Assembly: GCA_040389065.1 (NCBI GenBank)
Contig: JAZKAR010000006.1
Location: forward strand, 119,854-183,853
Reading direction: 5' to 3'
DNA length: 64,000 nt
DNA from: JAZKAR01 sp040389065
GTDB lineage: Bacteria; Pseudomonadota; Gammaproteobacteria; Burkholderiales; Casimicrobiaceae
Under the pieces are notes generated by a model. It worked only from the letters and a program-made list of their open reading frames with translations, was not told the DNA's origin and did no database searches. A program made the position numbers and the translations under genes. Shown one piece after another: positions 17,979-25,861 of the stretch. Within the stretch, counting starts at the first letter, position 1; each line of letters starts with the position of its first letter.

Positions 17979-18401
17979 TTACAGCGTTGAGGTGATACTA
18001 TTATTCATAATGGTGTTAAGCGTAGCATTCTCACATCCTCTTGAGCGTGTATGAATGCGTGTCGATAAAGGTAAAAAAGCGTCTTGCAGAGCTTGAAGAG
18101 CGCGTTGGCCATCAGCCTGACCGCACATGAAAATATCAAGTGCAGCAAAACCATATTCAGGCCACGTATGAATTGAAATATGCGATTCTTCTAACATGAC
18201 TACGCCTGTTATCCCTAAACCAATTCCAAAGCTATGAAAGTGACTCATCACAATATTAGCGTTTGCTACCTCAGCACTATGTAAAAGTACTGTTTGAATA
18301 GAGGTTTGATCACTCAGGAAAGCAGGAGCAATTCCATAGAAGTCTGCAAGAATATGAATGCCTGAAGGCTGATGAACAGCTAGTGCAGGAGCCATGTTCA
18401 T
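17979..18401 (-). CDS. speD: S-adenosylmethionine decarboxylase proenzyme
   Basis: A 140-aa pyruvoyl-dependent enzyme making decarboxylated SAM, the aminopropyl donor for spermidine. Self-cleavage is expected between Glu72 and Ser73 in EESHISIHTWPE; Ser73, His78 and Cys93 have exactly the spacing of Ser63, His68 and Cys83 of the Thermotoga enzyme (class 1B). It is the last gene of a five-gene operon and its ATG overlaps the preceding stop (ATGA). Its aminopropyltransferase partner is probably the spermidine synthase-like gene 11 kb away. It is convergent with the GT-C-like gene. Confidence 0.95.
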   Translation of the reverse strand: MNMAPALAVHQPSGIHILADFYGIAPAFLSDQTSIQTVLLHSAEVANANIVMSHFHSFGIGLGITGVVMLEESHISIHTWPEYGFAALDIFMCGQADGQRALQALQDAFLPLSTRIHTRSRGCENATLNTIMNNSITSTL

Positions 18402-18580
18402 TTATGTCCGCCGCCGCCTGATCCACTGCCCCAGCTACCGCCACCGCTACCTGTACGCGAATGCCAACTGCTTCCTGATTTATATCCGCTCGTATGAATC
18501 GATGAAAAAAAGGAACTCCACGAAAAAAATGTAGAACCTCCAGCAATGACTAAGGCATAAAGAATAAATTTTCCTTTCAT
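18398..18580 (-). CDS. Small Gly/Ser-rich membrane or exported peptide
   Basis: A 60-aa protein with one N-terminal hydrophobic segment (residues 4-20) and a C-terminal half of Gly, Ser, Trp and His ending GGGGHK. Four-base ATGA overlaps with both the DUF4178 gene upstream and speD downstream show it is translated within the operon. It belongs to no named family I know. Similar tiny Gly-rich genes are common next to DUF4178/speD. Probably anchored at the inner membrane. Confidence 0.75.
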   Translation of the reverse strand: MKGKFILYALVIAGGSTFFSWSSFFSSIHTSGYKSGSSWHSRTGSGGGSWGSGSGGGGHK

Positions 18581-20067
18581 AAGGAGTCTTTTTCAGGTAA
18601 AAACTTGAGCCAGTAAGTAGGAATATAAATAGCTGCTACTCCAAATAAAACATACAGCCACGTATCAGAAAAATCAAAAAGAAGGGGAATGCTGTTAAAA
18701 ATTAAAAGCCCCCATACAAATTTTTTAGAAATACTTGCAATGCTTTGGTGATCATCATTGTTTGTAGCGTTGGCTGTAAGGTGATTTCCAAACCATGCTC
18801 GCATCTGATCTAATGGAATAGATGTAGAAAGCGACCACGTAAGTTCTTGCTCAGAACATTCAGCAACTAGCATGTCTTTCCCATTTTCAAATTCATGAAT
18901 CTGTGTTTGATCGCCATGTTTTACTTGCCAGTTAAATGCTCCTGCAACCCATGTAACTGTAGCTTGATACTCCCATTTCAATTGAAAAACACGGCTATTC
19001 CATAATGCAGTTTTATTGCCTGGCTTCCATTCAGGCCATGTGGCACTAACATTCGCGCGTGACCACCCCTCTTGGGTTTCGGTTATCCATAAAAATCCTG
19101 CACGAGAGCTGTAAAGCAGATATTCAGTCCAGCCAGTTTGTTCCGCATCTTGGCGCTGCATAAGACCTATTAACTCATAGTGCATGCCGCTGATAGTAGC
19201 CTGCGCCCCAAGTTTTAAAGTGGTTTGCCTCTTTTCTAAACGCTCATGGGTAGCTAATACCTCAGTAGTAGAGCCTGTTAGCTGCAGTTCAGTTGAGCAG
19301 CTGGAGCAGATAAGATGCGTTGTTGCGCCTGGAACATAACGTAAGGTATTTCCACAGGCAGTACACGCAAGCTGATCAACTTTTCCTTTGTAATGTCCCG
19401 CACTTAAATGAATATCTTCTTCATGTCGCAAGTGCTGACATTTTAGTGTTTCAGGGGTAACTGCTTCACCAGAAAATACTTTAGGAAGAAGATGTTGCTG
19501 ATTGTTCTGATGTTGCTCCTGGCAATCTGAGTAATCGAGCGTCAAAAAGGTATTTTTATAACGAAAATCAGCAACGCGAGCTTGCCAGCCAGCACCCACC
19601 TTGAAAGGAAGTTCTCCTTGACCGCCAATGCAATCAGCGATGCGAACTTCAGCCACCATATATTCTTGTTTATCGATGAGTTCGGTATGTGCAGGTACTA
19701 AGGTATTCCATGCCGGAAAATCGCCTGTGGCTGGGTATTCAAACGTAAGGGTATAAAGCCCTGAAGAATCACCAAGCCACCCTGTTTTTCCTGAATCAAA
19801 AAGAATGTACCATTCATTCCATAAGCCAGCCGAGTAACGTAATTGAATACGGCCAATAATCGTAAAATGCTCACCTTGCCAAACGCCCGTGGTGCCTAGT
19901 TGAAGAACAGAATAGTCTTCAAGAACGTTGGCCATTTTACCGAGATTTTTCACGGCATTTAGCTCTTTGAGAGCAGTGGTTTTACAGTACCCGCATACTG
20001 CTATAACTGAAGCATGTGAAAGAAACTGAAGGGGAGCACCGCACCCTGGGCACACAGTAGTTTGCAT
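18577..20067 (-). CDS. Tandem zinc-ribbon/DUF4178 membrane protein
   Basis: A 496-aa protein built as a duplicated unit. A zinc ribbon at residues ~6-28 (CPGCG and CGYC pairs) is followed by a DUF4178 beta-rich domain, then a second ribbon near 235-257 (CTACG and CSSC pairs) with another DUF4178 domain. One or two hydrophobic segments near 445-485 anchor the C-terminus. The function of DUF4178 is not established. It is the middle gene of the operon: 10 bp after the SPFH gene and overlapping the small peptide gene by ATGA. Its association with the SPFH, DUF350 and polyamine genes suggests a membrane-associated complex, by inference only. Confidence 0.85.
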   Translation of the reverse strand: MQTTVCPGCGAPLQFLSHASVIAVCGYCKTTALKELNAVKNLGKMANVLEDYSVLQLGTTGVWQGEHFTIIGRIQLRYSAGLWNEWYILFDSGKTGWLGDSSGLYTLTFEYPATGDFPAWNTLVPAHTELIDKQEYMVAEVRIADCIGGQGELPFKVGAGWQARVADFRYKNTFLTLDYSDCQEQHQNNQQHLLPKVFSGEAVTPETLKCQHLRHEEDIHLSAGHYKGKVDQLACTACGNTLRYVPGATTHLICSSCSTELQLTGSTTEVLATHERLEKRQTTLKLGAQATISGMHYELIGLMQRQDAEQTGWTEYLLYSSRAGFLWITETQEGWSRANVSATWPEWKPGNKTALWNSRVFQLKWEYQATVTWVAGAFNWQVKHGDQTQIHEFENGKDMLVAECSEQELTWSLSTSIPLDQMRAWFGNHLTANATNNDDHQSIASISKKFVWGLLIFNSIPLLFDFSDTWLYVLFGVAAIYIPTYWLKFLPEKDSL

Positions 20068-20077
20068 AAAAAGCGCG

Positions 20078-21118
20078 CTAGTCCATCAGTTTTTTAATAA
20101 GTTCAGTTTTTGCAGCCTTGTATTCCTCTTCAGCAATCAGATTTTTTTCCAATAACGCTTTTAGCCGTTCTAAACGTGCTTCTATCGAGTTTTCTTGTGG
20201 TGTCGATTGAGGGGCAGAAGAGGGCGAGGCAGAAGCCGCAGCGGTTGCTGCATTGAGGCCTTGTGCCATGATGTTTCCAAACACAACACCTGAGCTAAGT
20301 CCTGCGCCTAATCCTGCTAGTCCGCCTTCATTTTGTGCAGCAAGAGGAATAGAGTCAGCCACTTGAAATTGTGTATACCCACTCATTGCTTTGTTGCTGA
20401 GTGTGCCTTTCATGGTGGCAGCAATACGAGCATCTAAAGCAGTTTGAAGTTCTTCAGGTAGGTTTAGACTCGTTACGTTAAATTCATCTAAGGCAAGCCC
20501 GTATTTTTCAAAGGCTTTTGATAAATCACCTTTAATCTGTTGTGCCATCAGGCTTTGATTAGCAGCCATATCAATAAATGAAACTTGGCTTGAGCCTAGC
20601 GAGCTGCTCATCGACGCTAATAAAATACCGCGTAGTTGTTCTTCAACATCGTCTCGTGTATAGACTTCTCGCGTACCGCTGATTTCTTTGAAAAATAATT
20701 TTGCATCAGCAAGCCGATAAGAATACATGCCAAATGCACGCAGCCGAATCATATCAAAATCTTTGTCGCGAATCGTAATCGGCTGGGCGGTTCCCCATTT
20801 GCGGCCGGTTTGAATGCGTGTGCTGAAAAAGTAGACATCTGATTTAAAGGGGGAATCAAAAAATTTATCCCAGTTTTTTAGATTGGTGAGAATGGGTAAG
20901 GTTTGAGTAGTTAGTGTGTGAGTACCTGGCCCGAAAACATCTGCAATCTGCCCTTCATTCACAAATATTGCGCATTGTGATTCACGAACAACTAAAGTGC
21001 CTCCATTTTGGATTTCAAAATCTTCCATAGGGTAGCGCCACGCTAAAACACCCTCAGTTTCTTCATTCCATTGAATGACATCGATAAACTGTTTTCTAAT
21101 AAAAGAGCCCCAGCTCAT
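20078..21118 (-). CDS. SPFH-domain protein with C-terminal SHOCT module
   Basis: A 346-aa protein. The SPFH/band-7 type domain spans about 25-230 (EGVLAWRYP, VNEGQIADVFGPGTHTL near the start), followed by a Gly/Ala/Ser-rich linker and a C-terminal SHOCT helix pair (LERLKALLEKNLIAEEEY) at 312-346. The family is sometimes annotated as virion core protein-like (YdjI type); nothing viral is implied here. An upstream ATG 17 codons earlier overlaps the DUF350 gene; the ATG used has AAAGG upstream. No transmembrane helix is evident. It probably oligomerises at the membrane, consistent with the DUF350 neighbour. Confidence 0.87.
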   Translation of the reverse strand: MSWGSFIRKQFIDVIQWNEETEGVLAWRYPMEDFEIQNGGTLVVRESQCAIFVNEGQIADVFGPGTHTLTTQTLPILTNLKNWDKFFDSPFKSDVYFFSTRIQTGRKWGTAQPITIRDKDFDMIRLRAFGMYSYRLADAKLFFKEISGTREVYTRDDVEEQLRGILLASMSSSLGSSQVSFIDMAANQSLMAQQIKGDLSKAFEKYGLALDEFNVTSLNLPEELQTALDARIAATMKGTLSNKAMSGYTQFQVADSIPLAAQNEGGLAGLGAGLSSGVVFGNIMAQGLNAATAAASASPSSAPQSTPQENSIEARLERLKALLEKNLIAEEEYKAAKTELIKKLMD

Positions 21119-21156
21119 AGCATAGCCTTTCTTGTAGAGTCGTATGTTACGTGGTT

Positions 21157-21543
21157 TTAAGCAATACACGCTGCATTAATAGCGCCTAATGATAAAGAAA
21201 TAGCGCCAATAAAAGCGCCGAAAGCCACATTGCCTGATTCGATATGTTCTTTAGAGATGCGTAATAAACGCGCGGTGGCCGCATAGCCGAGAACTTGCAC
21301 AATGAGTGCCCCCACTGCCCAAGCAAGAAATTGCTGGTAGTCAGCAGTATGAATAATGCAGGAGGCAAGCGTTAGCGAGAAGCCAATTAATGCGCCACTT
21401 AATGAGAGAGCAGCTGCGTTATTACCCTGGCGAATGAGCAAAATTTCATCAAAAGGTGTGGCTCTTGTGTACACCATAATAAATACAATAATTAGTACGC
21501 TTGCCAATAGAAGATGGAGCAGATAATTTGCAATAATAGGCAT
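21157..21543 (-). CDS. DUF350 membrane protein
   Basis: A 128-aa protein with four hydrophobic helices arranged as two DUF350 repeats (each two helices of ~60 aa). First gene of the operon that ends with speD. The leader upstream of the ATG contains AAAAAGAG, and a half-copy of the palindromic repeat starts 24 bp upstream. Function of DUF350 is unknown; it is regularly found beside spermidine synthase-like and DUF4178 genes. Confidence 0.85.
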   Translation of the reverse strand: MPIIANYLLHLLLASVLIIVFIMVYTRATPFDEILLIRQGNNAAALSLSGALIGFSLTLASCIIHTADYQQFLAWAVGALIVQVLGYAATARLLRISKEHIESGNVAFGAFIGAISLSLGAINAACIA

Positions 21544-21566
21544 AATGTTTTCGCTCTTTTTAAAAT

Positions 21567-21621
21567 TAGAAGTTACGCAGTTAAGCTCTCTTGGTGTATT
21601 GGCAATATGCCGTACTTGCTG
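21567..21621. repeat. Left-half copy of the palindromic repeat
   Basis: The left end TAGAAGTTACGCAGTT, the CTCTC box and GCCGTAC are present; the right arm is missing. It shares a further 14 bp of flank (CTCTTTTTAAAATT) with the copy at 46227, and both sit just upstream of an operon start on the minus strand. Confidence 0.7.
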
Positions 21622-21990
21622 GTTTATATTCGTGTGAAAATGGAAACATTATAGATACGCTGCAAATTATACAGGTATGCCTGGTTAGTGTAGTAGAGGG
21701 GGTTAATTGCAAATGAATTTTTTGTAAATTTTGCATTCAGCCATTAGCTAGGGTCGCTTTTAGTTTTATTGATTTTAAGAGCAATTATTTTATTGTTGGG
21801 GGGGCCAGACGCATGATGATAAGGTAAATGAATAACTGTTAAAGCAGCCTGGTATTTTTATAAAATGTTGCTTTGTATAAAATTGTCTGAGATGATTGCC
21901 TTTAATAGCTAAAGCCACATAACGCAGCGTATAGCTAACTATTTTCGCGTGCTGTTGTTGGTTTCAGCAATATTTCAAAACCTCAGGGCA

Positions 21991-22124
21991 TCAGAAGTTA
22001 CGCAGTTGGGTTCACTCAAGATATGGGATGCCCCGCATGGCAACGTAGACAGTACATGGAGTACGGTAAGTGACCAACACGCGGGGCGTCCCACGCCGAG
22101 AGAACCCAACTGCCTAACCTCTAA
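21991..22124. repeat. Palindromic repeat element, complete copy
   Basis: About 134 bp with both ends (AGAAGTTACGCAGTTGGGTT and AACCCAACTGCCTAACCTCT), inner arms GGGATGCCCCGC/GCGGGGCGTCCC and apex GTACATGGAGTAC. It can fold into one long hairpin. It lies 105 bp upstream of the histidine kinase gene. The rest of the 686-bp gap is AT-rich and shows nothing else. Confidence 0.88.
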
Positions 22125-22229
22125 AAATAATGGTTTTAAATAAAGCTATATAAGATTATTGGGGTAGATACTCGAGTAGACATTGAGTTTTTCAAGAAGA
22201 GCAAAGTTGGGTAAAGGATAAAAGTTACA

Positions 22230-25142
22230 ATGTCACACGATTGGTATAGCCGGCATATTTTAGAAGACATGCCGGTGGGGGCTTATGTATGCGATGCGAG
22301 CGGGCTGATTATTTATTTTAACCCTGCTGCTGTTTCGGTTTGGGGGCGTGCTCCTGCGTTACATGATCCCAATGATCGTTTTTGCGGTTCCTTTAAGCTT
22401 TTTTCGTTAGAAGGCTTGCCTATTCATCATGCGCAGTGCTCGATGGCCTTAACGTTACATGCGCGGCAGGCTTATCCTGAACAAGAAGTGATTGTTGAGC
22501 AACCTGATGGTAAACGTTTGTTTATTTGCTCGCATACGAAACCTCTTTATGATGAAAGTGGGCAGTTTCTTGGCGCGATGGGTACGCTTATTGATCTTAC
22601 ACCCCATAAACAGATCGACATGCATTGGAGTGAAAACCAGTTACGCTATCAAACAATTATTCAGACAACCACAGAGGGAATCGGCGTCATTGCTGAAGAT
22701 GGAACACTGATATCGATGAATCAAGCAGGGCTGGCTATGGTGGATGCTAGCGTAGATAAGATAAAGGACACTTCTTTTTTTAGTTTGATTGTGCCAGAAC
22801 ATCGTGAAGCATTTCAAACATTTCATGCAAGCATTTGTCAGGGTAGTTCATCACACTTTGAGTTCGATATGGTTGGATTGCAAGGAAAAAGACGGCAGCT
22901 AGATTCACATAGTTCGCCAATTTATATGCCTGGTGGTGTAGTGCATCATTTACTTGTTATCAGTGATATTTCAACCAGCAAAAAAATTGCGATGAATTTA
23001 CAAGAAGAAAGAGAGTCGCTTGAGGCTTTAAATAATCTTAGCCGTGCGTTAGCTTCAACACTTGATGTAAAAGAGCTTGTACAGAAGGTAACAGATGAGG
23101 CTACAAGGCTTAGCGGAGCAGCGTTTGGCGCTTTTTTCTTTAATACTATTGATGAAAGCGGTAAAGCGTATATGCTTTATACGCTTTCTGGCGCGCCTGT
23201 TGAAGCATTCTCTTCATTTCCTCATCCGCGTGCGACACAGGTTTTTGCACCTACGTTTCGTGGTGAACATACAATTTTGAGCGATGATATTACAAGCGAA
23301 GCAACCTATGGACATATGCCACCGCATTTCGGAATGCCAGAAGGGCATTTGCCAGTTAGAAGCTATCTTGCCGTTCCTGTTGTTTCACGAACAGGCGAGG
23401 TTCATGGAGGCATATTTCTTGGGCATGACCAAAAAGGTGTTTTTACAAAACGCTCTGTATCGGTAGCTGAAGGGATTGCTTCATATGCAGCGATAGGAAT
23501 TGATAACGCCCGCTTATATGAAAAGTTATTAAAAAGCGAAAGTCGATGGCGTGGTCTAACCGAGGCTATGCCACAGTTGGTATGGGTGTGTAAAGGTGAG
23601 AATGGATATTGCGATTATCTTAGCTCGCAATGGCAAGCGTATACAGGGATTAAAACGGATCAATTACTAGGGTTTGAATGGCTGAAATTGCTGCATCCTG
23701 ACGATCAAGAAAAAGCTGGGCAAGCATGGCAAGATGCTGTAGCCGATAGGGCAGAATATAATATTTCTTACCGTATCAGAAAATACGATGGGCATTATGG
23801 TTGGTTTAAAACGCGCGGTGTTCCGGTTCGTGATGAGCATGGCAAAATTACGGTGTGGTATGGTACGTGTACCGATATTCAAGAATTAATGGACGCGAAA
23901 GAAAGTGCCGAAGCAGCGAATCGGGCGAAAACAGAATTTTTGGCAAATATGAGTCATGAAATTCGTACACCGATGAATGCTGTGGTTGGAATTGTTAACC
24001 TTCTAGAAATGAGCGGTAGCAGCTCAAATCCAAGCCCAAGCCGTCAAAAAGAATTTATTAGTACGCTGAAAAGTAGTTCACACCAGTTAATGGGGCTGAT
24101 TAATGATTTACTTGATATCGCTAAACTTGAAGCACAACAAATTCAGTTAGAGCGCTTGGAATTTGTTTTGGATGAAATTCTGACGGAAGTCATCAGCATT
24201 AATGCGGTTAAAGCGAAAGAAAAACACCTTAAGCTAGAGGTGAAAGCACATTGCCCTACCAATATTACTGTGTTAGGTGACCCGCTGCGTTTTCGGCAAA
24301 TTTTGATGAATTTAGTCGACAATGCTATCAAATTTACAGCGCAAGGAGAGGTTACTGTCTTTGTTGACTGGCAACGGAATAAAGATCAAAAGATTGCTGA
24401 TGTTCATATTGATATAGTAGATACAGGTATTGGAATTCCTGCACATAAAATTGATACGATATTTTCTAAGTTTTCTCAGGCTGATACAAGTATTACCCGC
24501 AAATATGGGGGTACAGGTCTTGGGTTATCGATAACAAAATCTCTAGTTGAAGTAATGAATGGAGACATCTATGTGCGAAGCCAGGAAAATAAAGGGTCAG
24601 TATTTTCTATTGTTATACCATTTATGTTTGCTACAGAAGCACCGGTTGAAAACGCAACCTTGTTAAATACCCATACTACAAGCAGCGCAAATAGCACGAA
24701 TAGCTCAAATAATACTAGCAGCTGGCTAACACTTTCAGCTGAGGAAAAAGAGCAAAACGAACGCTACCATATTCTGCTTGTCGAAGATTTAGATGCTAAT
24801 ATTTTGGTGGCAACTTCATTATTATCTTCATTTGGATATGAAGTGAAGGTTGCTCAAAATGGCCAAGAGGCGCTTGAGCGATTACGGCATGAAAATTTTG
24901 ATTTAATTCTGATGGATGTTCAAATGCCTGTAATGGATGGTTATCAGACCACAGAAAATATTCGGCAGAGTGAGGCTCAGCAAGGCTTAAAAAGAATACC
25001 CATTATTGGCATGACAGCGCATGCGCTTCAAGGAGATCCTGAAAAATGCTTAAATGCGGGCATGGATGATTATATTCCTAAGCCTTTTCAGCCTAACGCA
25101 TTACGAGGAAAAATTATCAAGCATCTTATTTCAACAGAGTAG
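22230..25142 (+). CDS. Soluble hybrid sensor histidine kinase (PAS-PAS-GAF-PAS-HisKA-HATPase-REC)
   Basis: A 970-aa cytoplasmic kinase without membrane segments. Two PAS domains occupy about 8-125 and 130-255, a GAF domain 265-430, a third PAS with PAC 435-555. The phospho-accepting His576 lies in NMSHEIRTPMN. ATPase motifs are N694/N698 (N box), DTGIG 731-735 and GGTGLG 760-765. A Ser/Asn/Thr-rich linker (810-832) joins a receiver domain with phospho-Asp896 (LILMDVQMP). No separate response regulator or output domain is encoded nearby, so the phosphate presumably passes to an unlinked Hpt or regulator. The signal is likely intracellular (redox, ligand or light), by inference from the PAS/GAF set. 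Confidence 0.93.
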   Translation: MSHDWYSRHILEDMPVGAYVCDASGLIIYFNPAAVSVWGRAPALHDPNDRFCGSFKLFSLEGLPIHHAQCSMALTLHARQAYPEQEVIVEQPDGKRLFICSHTKPLYDESGQFLGAMGTLIDLTPHKQIDMHWSENQLRYQTIIQTTTEGIGVIAEDGTLISMNQAGLAMVDASVDKIKDTSFFSLIVPEHREAFQTFHASICQGSSSHFEFDMVGLQGKRRQLDSHSSPIYMPGGVVHHLLVISDISTSKKIAMNLQEERESLEALNNLSRALASTLDVKELVQKVTDEATRLSGAAFGAFFFNTIDESGKAYMLYTLSGAPVEAFSSFPHPRATQVFAPTFRGEHTILSDDITSEATYGHMPPHFGMPEGHLPVRSYLAVPVVSRTGEVHGGIFLGHDQKGVFTKRSVSVAEGIASYAAIGIDNARLYEKLLKSESRWRGLTEAMPQLVWVCKGENGYCDYLSSQWQAYTGIKTDQLLGFEWLKLLHPDDQEKAGQAWQDAVADRAEYNISYRIRKYDGHYGWFKTRGVPVRDEHGKITVWYGTCTDIQELMDAKESAEAANRAKTEFLANMSHEIRTPMNAVVGIVNLLEMSGSSSNPSPSRQKEFISTLKSSSHQLMGLINDLLDIAKLEAQQIQLERLEFVLDEILTEVISINAVKAKEKHLKLEVKAHCPTNITVLGDPLRFRQILMNLVDNAIKFTAQGEVTVFVDWQRNKDQKIADVHIDIVDTGIGIPAHKIDTIFSKFSQADTSITRKYGGTGLGLSITKSLVEVMNGDIYVRSQENKGSVFSIVIPFMFATEAPVENATLLNTHTTSSANSTNSSNNTSSWLTLSAEEKEQNERYHILLVEDLDANILVATSLLSSFGYEVKVAQNGQEALERLRHENFDLILMDVQMPVMDGYQTTENIRQSEAQQGLKRIPIIGMTAHALQGDPEKCLNAGMDDYIPKPFQPNALRGKIIKHLISTE

Positions 25143-25372
25143 CTATAGATTTTTTATAAAAAACCTGTTTGTATTGGCATCAGAGCATACTAAGTTATTG
25201 ATAACATGATTTAGCTAGTTTCAAGAAAAAATGCTTTCGGTACTGTCACTAGAAGAGCGCTTGTGAAAGCTCTTTAGCATCCCAACTATTATTAGAGTGA
25301 TTAAAGTGTGACCGCTTCTTTTAAATTCTTCTCCATAAACGTTAAACGATTTTTACAGGAATTGTTTGCCAA

Positions 25373-25861
25373 ATGCGTGAGAAAAAACAAAAGCCTAGTT
25401 ATCTAAATTTTGACAAAGCACGCTATCGTTGGAAAAAAGAGATAGATTACCGTGTGCATCCTGAACAATATTGTGTGGGCAAAGGCGAGCAGGGCGTGCT
25501 GATATGTGAGCCTTATAAAAGTGAAATCACGCCTTATTGGCGCTTTAAAACACCTGAAATTGCTAAAGAAAGCAGTAGCAAAATCTATGCATTATTTGAA
25601 GAGTATCTTAAGAAAAATGAGTTTGTAGGGGCTGACATGGCGCGCAAATTTTTGCAAATGGGTTATACGCGCAGTCGTCGTTATGCCAACTACAAAGGCG
25701 GAAAAAAATATGATAAAGAAAATGATTATTCTTTAAATGAGCGTGGCACAGGTGATCCTCAAAAAATTGAAAGTGCCAATATTTTTTATACGAAATGGAA
25801 AGAGGCAGAAGCTAACCCGGTTTACGCAGCAATGAAAAAAGAATGGAAGAAAAAGGGATGA
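25373..25861 (+). CDS. DUF4385-family protein
   Basis: A 162-aa basic protein matching DUF4385 in pattern: an N-terminal FDKARYRWKKEIDYRVHPEQ, a PYWRFKTP stretch around residue 45 and DMARKFLQMGYTRSRRYANYKGG around 85. Function is unknown. Its stop overlaps the ATG of the following nuclease gene (ATGA), so the two are translationally coupled; a nucleic-acid-related role is inferred from that and from the high Lys/Arg content. Confidence 0.8.
   Translation: MREKKQKPSYLNFDKARYRWKKEIDYRVHPEQYCVGKGEQGVLICEPYKSEITPYWRFKTPEIAKESSSKIYALFEEYLKKNEFVGADMARKFLQMGYTRSRRYANYKGGKKYDKENDYSLNERGTGDPQKIESANIFYTKWKEAEANPVYAAMKKEWKKKG

Noticed and set aside
20078..21118. A viral origin for the SPFH/virion-core-like protein
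   Set aside because: The annotation name is historical. The gene sits in a conserved bacterial operon with DUF350, DUF4178 and speD and there are no phage genes nearby.
21949..22143. A 64-codon frame through a repeat copy, with a similar frame at 32624-32809 on the other strand
   Set aside because: The similar peptide sequences come only from translating the palindromic element. They start at unrelated sites and lack ribosome binding sites.
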